From the NCBI GenBank assembly GCA_012274445.1, contig JAAROD010000058.1:682001-746000 (forward strand): a stretch of DNA of 64,000 bases, in the 5' to 3' direction. A program made the translations under genes and the position numbers. Below the pieces are notes generated by a model. It was not told the origin of the DNA and did not search any database. It saw nothing but the letters and a program-made list of their open reading frames with translations. Origin of the DNA: Sclerotiophoma versabilis. Taxonomy: Eukaryota; Ascomycota; Dothideomycetes; Pleosporales; Didymellaceae. This document shows positions 1 to 12,824 of the stretch, piece after piece; within the stretch, counting starts at the first letter, position 1; every line of letters starts with the position of its first letter.

Positions 1-3000
1 AGATTGTCGCTCGATATACCAGAGCGCTTTAGAGATGGAGACGACGCAGAGGATGATGTGACGGCGCCAAAGAAGAACAACACAATGTCGATGAATCAGT
101 CTATCTTCTCTATGATTGCCCGCGCGGGGCAGCAGTCGCAGACCGATCTCGCGACCATGCAGGAAGTGGACTCGGGCGACAGCGACGGGGAGGGTAAGAG
201 ACGCCAGCCCTACCACAGCTTAGACGGTGCCGCACGATTAAGCCGTCTCAGCTCAGCCAACGACTTTCAGAGGCGGACAGAGGAGTCGCAGGACAACAAG
301 ATCCGGCAAGGCAAGCAGCATCGTAGAGTCTTATCCGAGCACAAGCTGTTCCGCCCTTTACCCAAACTGAAGAACAGGAAAGATGCCAGGTCAGATGGCC
401 AACCTCTAGACCAGATGTCGTCCTCCCAGCTTCTGCCCCCGCGATCACCGCTAGAGTCTCCATCTATGACTCCAAGTGAACAATCGTCCAAGACCAGACC
501 CAAAGCGACCGCCAGCGAAGACATACAAATCGAGCAAGCGAAGAGCTCAGGAAGAACGAGTAGACATGGAAGCTCAACAGGGACAACCAAGAGCCTGGGC
601 CCTGTCACTCTTGCGCAGCGGATACAGCAGATCTTCGAGTTCGAACATGTCGAGGAGGTCATCACGGAGTACCCTTGCTGGTTACTTCAGAGCATCTTGC
701 TGCAAGGGTACATGTACATCACGCAGAAACATATATGCTTCTATGCATATATACCAAAGAAACATGTGAGCAGCTGGGACAACACCTACTACATATACTG
801 ACCTGTTACAGCATGATGTCAGTAAGACCGGCTACCTGTTCAAACGCGGCCGGTCCAAGTACAACAGATACTGGTTTATCCTTAGAGGCGACGTCCTATC
901 CTATTACACTAATCCCGCCGAGCTTTACTTTCCGCGCAACCGTATCAATCTGCAGTACGCCATCTCCGCCGAGATACTTGAGGCCAAGAAGAAGAACGAA
1001 GAAGAGACCATATTCACTGTCACGACTGACGAACGGACGATCCAATTCAAGGCAGACAGCGCTGCCAGTGCGAAGGAGTGGGTGAGGTCTATACAGAAAG
1101 TCATTTTCCGAACACATAATGAAGGGAACAGCGTCAAAATCTCGCTACCTATTCAGAATGTACTGGAGATCGAAGAGAGCGCTATACTCGATTTTGCAAA
1201 TACTGTCAAGGTTAGGGTGATCGACAACGACGAAACATTTGCTATCGACGAGGTACATTACTCATCACTTCGTCTGCGGTAGAGATCTTACTAACATTAT
1301 GTAGTATTTCTTCTCGTTCTTTAATAACGGAGAGGACGCACTCAATGTCTTGCGAATCATGGTCAACGACAATGAGCACCACCAGGCAGCAGAGCCTCGC
1401 AACGATACTGATGTAGCCACACCAGCCGCTTCACCAAAAGCTGATGCAAAGTTGCCGAGCAGCCCCTCCATCGTTGAGCCTGTTCGCGCGACCCTTTCAG
1501 TACTTCCGGTACCACACATTGGACGGTCGAGTCTTAGTGATGCCTCTGCTCGGTCCAGTGTGGATGCGAGTCGGAGGAGCTGGGACGTGCGACGCAGCAT
1601 GGATGCTAGCTGCATGTTTCGTCGTCCAAGTCATGAGCTGCGACGTAGCTTTGATAGAGGTCGCCACGACCTGCGAACGACGAGCCACCCTGGTGACAGA
1701 CCAACTCTCTCGCCGAGAGCAACGGATACGGAATCTGCTACCACTTCACTTGAGCGCGATGCCGAGTCTTCTGCTGCCATACAGTCCATAGACGAGAGCA
1801 ACGCATCTGCGTCCCAAATATTGAACCGATCCGATGTGTTCCGAGCCCCAGCGAACCATTCACCTATCACCACATCTGACCAATCGGGAGCACTAGCGCG
1901 GTACTCACAGGATACAACACGCTCTTCTGGGCGGGGAAGACAAGCACCGAAACCGTTGCAACATCTGAAAAGCGATAGCAACGCAAAGGTGGCAGCTGCC
2001 GCACCCGAAACAACAGACGATGATGTAGAAGCGGGTCTAGCTCAACCACGGTTGTCCGGCTCATCGTCAGCGCTCCAAGATATTGCATCCTACCCTCTGA
2101 ACAAAGCAACAGGTCTTGCGGGCTTCCTTCGCAAACGGTCGAAAAAGATGGGCAACCTGCTCGCGACTGAGTCCATGGGCTACTACGAAAAAGTTTCCGG
2201 AATGTTGGCTGGAGGGCGCAAGCACTACAATACCGCCGAAGGGCTCGAAACTGGTGACCAAGTGCACGGCTACGACGACGATGAAGATGCAGTCAAAGCG
2301 GCCGAGAACTTCAGGGAGCATTTCGCATTCCCCGAGACTGAGATATTACATTCGTCCTTCTTCGCATCACTACAGCGAGTATTGCCTAACTATGGCAAGA
2401 TCTATATCAGCGGAAGATATTTTTGTTTCCGTAGCCTGATGCCAACATCGAAGACGAAAATCATCTTACCCATGAAGGACATCGAAAATGTGAACAAAGA
2501 GAAGGGCTTCAGGATCGGCTACCACGGACTTGCCATTGTGATCCGAGGACACGAAGAGCTTTTTTTTGAGTTCTCGAAAGCCGAGTACCGCGACGAATGC
2601 GCGATCACCGTGCTTCGCATCTTGGAGAACGCCAAATATCTTGAAGATAGAGATTCTTCTTCGGGCGTTGACAGCGATGACGAGGCGGCTAAGGCAGAGC
2701 ACGATCTTCTCCAACAAGCACGTCAAGATACTGCAGATGATCCAAGAGTCGACGTATCCAATGTTGTTCGTGCCGCTGACCACGAGCGCATCCCGCTTAT
2801 CTTCGACGATCCACTTGCCTCTTTTGTCGATTTCAAGCCAACAGAATCGCTCACGGTCGTCTGTCTTACTATAGGGTCTCGTGGCGATGTGCAGCCTTAC
2901 ATCGCGCTGTGTAAGGAGCTTCTGAAAGAGGGCCACAAGCCGCGGATAGCAACCCACGCCGAGTTCGAGCCATGGGTCCGGCAGCACGGCATCGACTTTG

Positions 3001-4400
3001 CCCCTGTTGATGGCAACCCAGCTGAGCTCATGCGGATTTGTGTCGAGCACGGTATGTTTACGTATGGCTTCATGAAAGAGGCAAATTCCAAGTTCCGAGG
3101 TTGGCTCGACGATGTCTGCAGTTCCGCATGGCGAGCTTGTCAGGGTGCCGATGTACTGATCGAGAGTCCTAGCGCAATGGCAGGCATTCACATCGCAGAG
3201 GCCCTCGAAATCCCGTACTTTCGCGCCTTCACAATGCCCTGGACGCGTACTCGAGCCTATCCACATGCTTTCTCGGTCTTGGAGAAGAAGATGGGAGGAG
3301 GCTACAATAGCATCACGTACATCACGTTCGATGCCATCTTCTGGACAGCCATCTCTGGACAAATCAACAAGTGGCGTCGTCGAGAATTGGGTTTACAAAA
3401 CACGTCCCAGGCCAAGATGCAAGCTAACTCACGTCCGTTCCTTTACAACTTCAGTCCTCATGTGGTACCGCCGCCACTCGACTGGCCCGACTGGATCCGC
3501 GTGACGGGCTACTGGTTTCTAGATGAGGCTGACATGTACGAGCCGCCTGCTGACCTAAAGGCCTTTATCGTGAAAGCACGCAAGGACGAAAAAAAGCTCG
3601 TTTATATTGGCTTTGGCTCTATTGTTATCGATGACCCTGCTGCTTTGACAAAGACAGTGGTTGACTCAGTCCTCAAGGCAGATGTGCGCTGTGTCTTGTC
3701 GAAAGGCTGGTCAGATCGTTTGGAGACGAAGGATGCATCAAAGCCCGAGGTGCCCCTGCCACCTGAGGTGTTCCAGATCCAAGCTGCACCGCATGATTGG
3801 CTGTTCAAGCAGATGGACGCTGCAGTGCATCACGGTGGATCCGGCACAACGGGTGCAAGTTTGCGGGCCGGTATCCCCACCATCATCAAGCCTTTCTTTG
3901 GCGACCAGTACTTCTTCGCTCAGCGTGTCGAGGATCTCGGTGTCGGCGTGTGGCTGAAGAAGATCAACACGAGTGTTTTTAGTCGGGCCTTGTGGGAGGT
4001 GACTAATAGTCAGCGCATGATCGTCAAAGCGAAGGTGTTGGGCCAGAAGATCCGTAAAGTATGTAACAAAAACCATTCGCTCCCCTTGACGTCCACTAAC
4101 TCGAGATAGGACAATGGCGCGCAAATTGCCATCCAGACAATCTACCGCGAGCTCGACCGCGCCCGCACGCTCATCAACAAGCACGCCAAGCAGGACGGCG
4201 ACCATACAGACGAGTTTGAAGACGATTGGACGATGATCGAAGATGGGGAGGAGGTCGGTGTTGCTCCATTTGAGGCGCAACAGGCAGTCACAGGGATGAC
4301 TCAAGACGCATCTCGGACAGGTGGAGGCTCATTGGTTATGGGGAGCATGGTATTGAGAGGAGCGCAGAAGCGTACTTTGGAGTCTGCGGGTAGAGATTGA
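1..4400 (+). CDS. ATG26: Sterol 3-beta-glucosyltransferase (5' partial)
   Basis: UDP-glucose:sterol glucosyltransferase of the UGT51/ATG26 family, which makes steryl glucosides at membranes. Exons: <1-765, 812-1252, 1305-4058, 4110-4400; introns are 46, 52 and 51 nt and the frame is continuous across all three. About 1416 residues are visible. Order: Ser-rich N-terminus; first GRAM domain (around visible residues 200-255, ending in PKKH); PH domain opening with TGYLFKRGRSKYNRYW; a Ser/Arg-rich linker; second GRAM domain (near EILHSSFFASLQRVLPNYGK); then a GT28/GT1 catalytic domain starting VVCLTIGSRGDVQPYIAL and carrying the UDP-sugar signature HHGGSGTTGASLRAGIP. The start codon lies before the window: the frame is open to base 1, and the first possible initiator is a TTG, not an ATG. 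Family assignment is firm; the role in pexophagy is species-dependent and not implied by sequence. Confidence 0.95.
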
Positions 4401-5166
4401 GCATTGGGAGTTTTTTTGGTCACTAGCATGGCGTTTTGGGGAGCTAGGAAGATTGATAGACACGACTGCTTACGACATTATGAGCTAGGCACCTATTAGA
4501 CGACTGTAATGCGTGACAGCTGCCCTGTGGCGGTGCACTACACATATTCCAGTAGTACACACGATTCCAGTCTCGACCAGGTGCAATGACGGTGAAAGAC
4601 CAACGGTGAGCATGCGCACGTTCCACTCACAGAGTGTAGGCAGTTGGCTGCTTCGGCCAATCGCAGGCAGGCTGGCCTTTGCAAACAAGGTGCATTTCAC
4701 CGCACTGTAGGCAATGTCTCTGAGGGCCTGCTTTCGACAGTCACGTTCCCTTTGTTTGATGCTTCGTCGAGGATGTGCATCGTGCTGCGCCAAGCTGCTA
4801 ACACCCCTGGTCCCGCGTCGAAGACGCATTTAAGCAAGCTTCAAGCCCCTCTTTGGGAGCTCCAGCTGCTTTTGTGAAAACGGTCGTCTACACACAACGA
4901 GCCGCCACATCCCTGTCTCCACGCCATTGCTCCGCAATAGTTGCACTGCATCATTGCTGCGTGCCTGCGCCCCGCGAACATAGCTGTACCCGTCTCCTGT
5001 CGCTGCAATCACTTGCGTGCACCGCGTCATAGCTCGTTTGCTCCACTGACGCGCGCCCAAGCTCCCCAGCTCCCGCGGAACCATACCGAATGCGCCGGCT
5101 TGCGCGACGCGACTGCCCCAAACACCACGCCCACGCCCTCCACCGCATGCGCAGCTTCGACGCGGA
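4401..5166. other. Intergenic: ATG26 3' end and FCP1 promoter
   Basis: No gene seen. The part next to FCP1 (about 4880-5166) is rich in C and T on the + strand, as is common just upstream of fungal start codons. Short open frames here overlap on both strands and lack any recognisable protein. Confidence 0.6.
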
Positions 5167-7675
5167 ATGAAGGTCTCATCGCCCCCGGGTCTGCACTATC
5201 CCATCACTGTGCTCGAGCTGCTGAAGAAGCCGGACGATGACGTGAAGCGCTCGGAGCGCCTCTTCACCTACACGTACGAAAGCACGGTGACGGAGACGGA
5301 CAAATGGGGAGACGAGAAGACGCTCAAGAAGAAGTTCACCACCCACTTCGCTGCAAGCACCGAGGGCAAGCTTTCGCGCTGGTACATCAGGGCTGGCGCA
5401 GTCATCGTGCGCTCTGGGTAAGCTGCACGCCCGGCCCTTGCTTGCGCGCTCCTGCTAATATCTGTTCAGAACCGAAATCATTGAGATCGAGGAGCCATGC
5501 ACCCACGAAATCCAGTTTGGCGGCCTCTGCGCCGAGTGCGGCCAGGATATGACAAAGGTCGACCACCTGACGCAGTCGCGCAACACCGACCGCGCGACGG
5601 TCAACATGACCCACGACAACGTCGCCCTGCTCGTCAGTCACGACGAAGCCCTGCGCGGCGAAGAAGAGACCAAGAAACGGCTGCTAAGCTCGAAGAAGTT
5701 GACGCTGATTGTCGACCTTGACCAGACCGTCATCCACACGACCTGCGAGCGCACCATTGCCGAATGGAAGGCAGATCCCGAGAACCCCAACCACGATGCC
5801 GTCAAGGACGTCGAGGGCTTTCAGCTCGCCGACGACAACGTCTCGAACGTCGCAGCGAACTGGTACTACGTCAAGAAGCGCCCGGGTCTGAAGGACTTCT
5901 TTGACAGGATTTCGAACAAGTACGAGATGCACGTCTACACAATGGCCACTCGCGCATACGCGCAAGCAGTGTGCAAGATTATCGACCCCGAGCGGAAATA
6001 TTTTGGCGACCGCATTCTCAGCCGTGACGAAAACTACACAGACAAACTTAAGAGCTTGCAGCGACTGTTCTATCACAACACCTCAATGGTAGTCATCATC
6101 GATGACAGGGCAGATGTTTGGCAGTACAGCCCCCACCTTGTCCGCGTACCTGTTTTTAACTTCTTTCCTGGCGCTGGTGACATCAATGCAAGCTTTCTGC
6201 CCAAGCAACAAGAGCTTGTCACGCAATCGAAACCTCTCACAGCTCCTGTCAAGAAGACTGAGGATGCATCTACGCCCAGCCTCGATACTGGCAAGACTGC
6301 TGCGCCTACGTCCGCAGAGAGCGTCAACGGCGTCGGAGAAGCACTCGAGCAACAGCTGTTGTCTATGGCATCTCCCGAGACACTAGACGAGCAGACTAAG
6401 GAGCAAGAAAGAGTCATCATTGCGCAACAGACAGAGCGACCCTTGCTGCAACAACAGCTCATGCAGGACAAGGCGGACGAGGAAGCAGAGGCAGAGGCAG
6501 AGGCAGAGGCGAGCGAAGAGCCTGATGCGGCAAATGGCGATTCACAGCACTCTGAAATCCCCAAACATCGACATAGCATCCTACACGATGATGACCGCGG
6601 CCTGGATATTATCGAAAACAACCTAAATCGTGTACATGCTGCCTTTTACGACGAATACAGAACGTCGAAGGCGGTAGGACCAGCAGGACGAGTTGCGGCG
6701 CTCAAGGGCGAGAGGACTCCGAAGAAGCGCCCAAGTGACTCCATCCCTGACGTGGCTGAGTTGATGCCGGCGATCAAACAACGAGTACTTGGCGGTACGG
6801 TTGTGGTATTTTCTGGCATAATCCCGCTCGGCGTTGATGTTCAGACGTGAGTACCACTCCGCTGCTCATTGACTGTTGCTAACAATGTTAGATCCGACTA
6901 TGCGCTCTGGATCAAGAGCTTCGGCGCCGAGGTGTCCACCAGCGTGAATCGACGAACAACCCACGTCATTGCCAACCCGGACCGAAAGACGACCAAAGTC
7001 AAGAAAGCTGCACGCTATGAGAACATCAGGATAGTTAATCCTGAGTGGATGTTTCAGAGCTGCTCAAGATGGGAGCGCGTTGACGAAACCCCCTATCTTA
7101 TCGAAGTCGATCCAGCTGAGCGTGGAGCCTCGCCGTTCGAGGACGACAGCATCAACGCATCAGGCGAAGAGGAGGCAGATGATCTCGCTGACTCCCCAGT
7201 GACGCTCAACCTCACCGCCGACAACTGGGACTCCGTGGATGACGAGTTAGCCGAGTTCATGAATGGCGATGACACAGATGGCGAACACGCCTCAGAATCT
7301 GACAGCGAACGTTCCGACGACAGCACGGCGTCGACTTCGAGCAGAAATCAAAACAAGCGGAAGCGTGCCAACGGCAACACTACCGATGGGAGCGAGGCAG
7401 AAGAGAGTGATAGCAGTGTCGCAAGTACATCCCGGCTGCAACGGCGGAAAAAGCGCACAATGGAGCGAGTAACCTCGTTGACAAACGTCGTTACGGCAGA
7501 GAAATCGTCAGGGCTACCGACACCAGAAGCGACAGGGATAGAAGCGGTGCCGGCAGATGATTCGAAGGAAGGGCCTGAAGAAAACGGGGTTGCACCAGAC
7601 CTTCAAGAGGACAACGATGACGCGCTAGAGGCAGAGCTCCTGGCTGGCTTCGATAGCAGTGATGGAGAGGCATGA
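5167..7675 (+). CDS. FCP1: RNA polymerase II CTD phosphatase FCP1
   Basis: Protein phosphatase that removes phosphate from Ser residues of the Rpb1 C-terminal repeats, recycling RNA polymerase II in the nucleus. Exons 5167-5417, 5470-6846, 6892-7675 (introns 52 and 45 nt) give 803 aa. The N-terminus (HYPITVLELLKKP) is followed by a Cys pair (GGLCAECGQDM) and the FCPH/HAD domain with the catalytic DxDxT motif VDLDQTVIHTT at about residues 165-175 (D166, D168). A BRCT domain follows (about 520-610; GGTVVVFSGIIP to NPEWMFQSC), split by intron 2. The tail is very acidic, with Ser/Asp/Glu runs and a KRKR-type basic stretch, as in other FCP1 proteins. A short Glu/Ala repeat (EAEAEAEAEA) comes from an AGGCAG hexamer run near 6485-6510. 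Start chosen because HYPITV-type starts are typical of the family. Confidence 0.95.
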
Positions 7676-8250
7676 GTTTGAAAGCGTCTGATTCGCGTGC
7701 ATAGCGTGGTGTTTGGCATTTGGCGTTCTTGGTGGGAGATGTATAGACATGTGGTTCTGGTCATCGTCAGCGCCTGGATACCTTGAGCGCGCTCTTACAT
7801 GTACGGTCATATGCGCGTCTATGTACTCCATCATGCACACATGATACCCATGATACCGCGTGCCCGTTGGGCCCCACCCGTGTTGCACAGCGTGATGGAA
7901 CGATGTGACATGAGTGAAAGAGAACGCCTCGTGGCTGTGCTCTAGCCTGCGACGGCATCCTGCAGATGGTAAAGTGGGGCCGCCAACAGTCGAATGTGAG
8001 GCTGAAGGGCCCCGGTACTCACCAACGCTGTCTCTCATTTTGCCCGGAGCCAAACCCCCCTACCGGTCAGGCTGGGCCTATTTGTTTTACCAGACAGCAG
8101 AACTATCGTCACACACCCGCGGCTCCAAACACAATCGCTGCGCCAAGCTCTCAATTTCTCCACAAAGGCTGGCACCTCCGAGCCGCCGCCGCAACCGCAG
8201 AGTGCTCCAGGCTCCAGGCTCCACGACCACGACCCCGATTCAGAGCGACA
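7676..8250. other. Intergenic: FCP1 terminator region and F-box promoter
   Basis: No gene recognised. Open frames at 7625-8053 (-) and 7914-8352 (+) overlap each other and show no known domain. Confidence 0.55.
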
Positions 8251-10024
8251 ATGTCTCCGCACATCCCAAGCCCGAATTTTATAAAGCTCCCCACAGATCT
8301 CAAGACGCTAGTCGTCGACCACGTGAGTAGTGCGATGTCTGTACCACTCTAGTACATGGCTAAGCGCCTCTCAGATCAACCGTCCCACCGACCTCAAGAG
8401 CTTGTGTCTTACCTCCAAGCAACTCCGCGAAATCACTGTCCGCCGCCTCTACCGCGAAGTCACTATTGATGTCGGCTCGAGCAAGGACACACGTCTGGGA
8501 GCGTTCCTCAACCCTAAAAACATTGGCCTACAACACATCCGCAAGCTCGATCTGTATCTCACAGATGTGCTCGACAAATGCAATCAAATTCAACAAGCCA
8601 ATTTCGCGGTGCGAATGATATTGGAACTGCTTCCGGAGAACATCCTTGAGAAGTTCTCATGGCATCCATGGTCCCCGTTTTCAGGTGACAACCTAGTGCT
8701 GCTGTACAAGAAACAGAAGCGCTTGAAATGGGCAGAAAGCATAGCTCTAGACAGGAACGTGTTGGACGAGCTGCAAAAGATCCCAGACTTCAAAGAACAG
8801 TTCGCCAGTGTTCGAAAGATTGGCCTATACCCAGACTCCCGTGAGGTCCTCGACTACTGCCACTTCATCCTGAAGCACACGTCCAATTTAGACAAGATCA
8901 CAATACATGCGAGTTTCGAAGAGGGCGACATGCCCATACCAGACAGAGAACTGAACGACTCGTCGACTGGGCCTGGTTTGATCACCTCTACCATGTTCAG
9001 CCATATGCAGCCATTCGCGAAGTGCACACCTCTTGCGCTCAAGGAGATTACGCTGCAGAAGCTGGGCTTAAGATATGCAGCAGATACGTACTGCAAAATC
9101 GTCGACTTTCGCACCGTCAAGAGTGTTCGCGTCTTCAGCTGCACTGGCACTGATGCTCTGTTTGCCGAGTTGAGCAAGAGCACAAAGTTGCCCCAGAAGT
9201 TGGAGACGTTAGAGGTCAAGTTTACAGATAATGCCGAGAACGATGGTTTGGGCGCGCTAGACGGCTTTCTGTGCCTTGTGTCAGGTATCAAAGTTCTCAC
9301 ATTAGACTATGCAAGTGTGAACAGCTTGCCAGCATCTGCCGGTGTAGTGAGGCATGGCAAAACGCTCAAGCAGCTCAGCGTGCACGCTTCGAGAGCGCCC
9401 GAGGAGTGTGATGACGAGCTGATCTACGACTATGCTTCTTTTTCGTCGATTTGCAAGGACTGCGTATCACTCGAGCAGCTCTCGATGGCATTTCCCAACG
9501 TAAGCGTCATTCGACCCAAGAATGATAGCTTTGTCGATTTCGAGGTGTGTCTTCTCCACCCACCAGCCCCCCTGCAATGGATACTGATTCCACTACAGAA
9601 CTGTCTTGGCGAACTCCCCAACCTCGTAACTCTCAATATCACCACCTGGCCGACAACGCGGCCCGCGTCCAGCAAACTCCCGCGCAAGATCTACGAACAT
9701 CTCCTCGCCGGACTCGCACATCAAGGCTTCGAAACCAGCACTAAGCATGCGAAACTCCACGGCAGAAGCTCGAAGCTGGCAATTATCGCTTTCGGTGCAT
9801 CAGACCGTGTCTATGATCGCGAAGATAGCGAAAACCAGTTCATCTTTGTGAAAGGACGGCAAACAGACCCGCTAGGCAATGAGAAGAGTACAGCGGTGCA
9901 GATTGGGTGGTGTCTGAGGAAGTTCGTGGACGCGGGCGCAAAGAGTGATGTTCTTGATTTCTCATTAAGTCATTCGAGCAGTCCGCCGACCGAAGATCCG
10001 CCGAGCAGCGATGATTCCGATTAG
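8251..10024 (+). CDS. F-box domain protein, LRR-like
   Basis: Probable substrate receptor of an SCF ubiquitin ligase. Exons 8251-8322, 8375-9544 and 9599-10024 give 555 aa. The F-box is split by intron 1: FIKLPTDLKTLVVDH in exon 1 is continued by INRPTDLKSLCLTSKQLREI in exon 2, ending at the RLYREV segment that usually closes fungal F-boxes. The rest has Leu-rich helical stretches like divergent LRRs, and an acidic Ser-rich tail. The second intron (9545-9598, 54 nt) is a multiple of three without a stop, so a reading through it would simply add 18 residues (573 aa); it is called because of its GTGTGT donor, CTGAT branch and CAG acceptor. Target protein unknown. Confidence 0.75.
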
Positions 10025-11201
10025 AGATCGACGTGACGAGGTGAGTGACTCGTGTGAATATCGAGGGGCTTGCTGAGATGGGCTTTCCGTAGAAAATTGA
10101 TGGATAAAAACTGAGTTCAGCGTTGCAGCATTGTATCCCATATTCGCGTATCCAGATGGAATGTCGAACAAATGCGTCTGAATGCCAACGCTGCAACTTT
10201 TGAGGAGCACTGATGTGACTGCAGACCACTACCCACCTTGCACCGAATGCTTCTTGGTTGAACAGTTACGACGAGAGAAAACAGAGGAGGCCTGGTGTGA
10301 AGACACGCAAATAAGCTACCACTACACTAGTGCTTTGAGCACATCATCTGCCTGACCTAACGCAGGACCTTGCAGGGCGACTTCCTATCTGCAACCGACG
10401 GATTACAAACATGCCACCCACATAGCCCCTGACTGATACTATCATCAATCTCGTCGAGCTTCCTATTGCACCCATACTTGCAAGAAGACTGTGGCAGACA
10501 AATCTTATCTCTCCTGGACGACAGGATCCTGTCAGTCTCATACGTAGCTCTAACCTTTGGGCCTTTGCTGCTCGTTATGTTGTTGCTACGGGGACTTCGG
10601 ATACATGGCGTTGTAAATTATGAGAATAGGAATTAGTCACTGTCAAGTACGTGACCGTATTTTGTCCGCAACTCTGATTTTCCGCAGCTCTGATCGTGCA
10701 AATGACTTCGTTGAGCTCCAGACCCCCAGAAAACCTAGGATTTTAGCGATTGCAATGGGTGGTGCGAAAGCGTTGCTCGTGGAAAATGTTCATTTGGTTA
10801 GGTGAAAGATGCTGCAATGTAAACTGGCTTGCGGGTGGCCTAGGCTGACTCTGCAATGCCGCAAGAAGTCCTGGGTCTGTGCGACTAGAAGTGTTCCGTA
10901 TCGATAGAGACGTCCGGAAGGTACTGCGGTGTGTCTAGGTCTAAATTAGACAAGAACGTGTCTTTCTCACAATCGAGACATTGGTGGATTTATAGAACAT
11001 GACACTGTCTTAACAAGGGAGAGTACTTCGGATAGATGAGCAAGTAAGCCGGGCAAAGATATTGATGACACATTATGAAGACAACGATATTGATCTTTCG
11101 CTAAAACCCCAAGAAGACACGAAGGTGCGGGTAAAAGCCACGACGCCAAGGCCTAAACACTAATCATGTACAATCGTTCACGCATACAGAAAATGCTAGC
11201 T
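10025..11201. other. Intergenic between convergent F-box and App1-like genes
   Basis: About 1.2 kb without a convincing gene. A + frame at roughly 10430-10621 translates to a protein-like peptide but has no ATG and is closed by stops on both sides. Nothing else seen. Confidence 0.55.
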
Positions 11202-12824
11202 CTAGAGAGTTAGAAGCATAGCAGCGACCAGCGCCACTACAAAGCTGATGGTGGCACTGCCGCCAATTTTACTCCCAGCACCGCCATGAATACCAAGGAT
11301 CTCTGCCTGTCTTGAGAACGTCACGTTTTGTTGAATTGACTCGTTCAAGCACTGGCCGTTAGCAATATCCAGACCCGTCAGGTCATCGGGCACATGGAAG
11401 AACATATAGCTGCGGTTGTTCAAGCCCTTGAAGCCTTCAGTATTGTACGGAAACCAGTCGTCACTGTCAGTCGAGGATGTGTTGCGCAGGAAGATACACT
11501 GAACCTGGTTCGGGAAGTCGTGTGCGAGCTGGGGGTAGTCACTCATAACGTCGGAGTTAGAGGTATCGGCGATGAGCACAAACTTCCTCTGAGGAAAAGT
11601 GGCAAAGATCTTCTGTAGGAGGTACATGCGAATGGACAGGGTAGCCTTGACGTCGGAGAAATTGAGGGGTCGTGTGTCGAATGAACCGCCAGGGTAGGTC
11701 TTGTAGATGAAGTCCATGTAGTTGCGAGTGGCTTGCTCAGGGGTAGTTGTTAGGTAGTGGAAGTGCGTGTTGTTTGGCAGCGTTTGCGACCAGTTGCGGT
11801 AGATATCGGGCATGTTCATCCATTGGGTGAAGTTACGAGCAAAAGAGTTCAAGAGGCCCTCCTTTGGATCGTAGATCTTCGTCACTCGAAGAATGTCATC
11901 AATGTCAGAGATGAATGTGATACCTGTAGGAGGAACAAGGAAGGCGGTGGCGTTGCCGGAGTCTGTGCCATTGGTATGGACATTGAGTCGCTGCACATTT
12001 TCGGTCTCGTTGCCGTTGATAAGACCATTGCTCCGGATCGGTACAAAGACGTCGAAGTCTCCTTCGGCGGTGGTTTCGTATGGTAGCGTGATGGTTTGAT
12101 TGCCTCCAGGTGCTGTAATAGCATTGCCGCCGCCGGGCTCTCCATCACCACCTTGCATCGGTGCAGGCTCAAGCGTCATGGTGACATTCTCCTTGCCTTG
12201 CTGGACAATAAAGATCGACCGTGTGAGGTTACGGGCGTTAGCCTTCTGGTCATCCGGCAGCTGCTCCACACTCGTGTCGATGAGGAAGATGTTGGCAAGA
12301 TCATCAATCTTCGACTGCGAGATATTCGGAATCTTGTACACATTGCCGTGTAAACGTACGTTCCAACCCTGATCAGTCCAATTTGCATACGGGGGGATGT
12401 TAAGGACCTGAGTAGGTATCGCAGCGAGGTCATCATCTCCAATGCCCAAGCTTGACATAACATTGGTACCGGTCGGAAGATTCTCGAACCATCCAGGGAT
12501 GCCTGATTTGGTCAGCACAAGCTTTACTAGCGTATCTTATACCTGAAGCTTACCATCAGTGAAGAAGCTAGGCAGGTCCGTTCCGAGGACGCTGCCCCAG
12601 GATTTGGCTACACCTTCAACACCACTCTTGATATCGTCGAGGATGTTCCGTCTCTGAACGTAGCTGTATCTGTCGTCGAACCGGACCGCTGCCGGAGTTA
12701 CGATAGGCGCTTGGGCTTGGACCTTTGCGGGTGCGGCCGTTGGGCCTGGCACTGTGACGGCGTGCGCGAGACCCAGAGCTGCGCTCATCAGCAGAGCGCG
12801 CTGCGAGCTCCTGTTGGGGGCCAT
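11202..12824 (-). CDS. Secreted, GPI-anchored App1-domain phosphatase-like protein
   Basis: Contains the App1 catalytic domain (DUF2183), known from yeast phosphatidate phosphatase App1. Exons on the minus strand: 12824-12554 and 12502-11202 (intron 51 nt) give 523 aa. Unlike cytosolic App1, it starts with a signal peptide (MAPNRSSQRALLMSAALGLAHA), has many N-glycosylation sequons (NWT, NQT, NGT, NNT, NRS), and ends in a Gly/Ser stretch plus hydrophobic tail (FVVALVAAMLLTL), a likely GPI signal. The HAD-type motif is FISDIDDILRV (about residues 288-298): the Thr of the usual DxDxT is Ile. Downstream HYLTTTPEQATRNYMDF and KFVLIADTSNSDV match the family fold. Whether it acts on phosphatidate outside the cell is inference; no product is proven. 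Confidence 0.85.

Noticed and set aside
10430..10621. Protein-like + frame without ATG
   Set aside because: Directly preceded by a stop, only about 64 codons, no homologous feature recognised.
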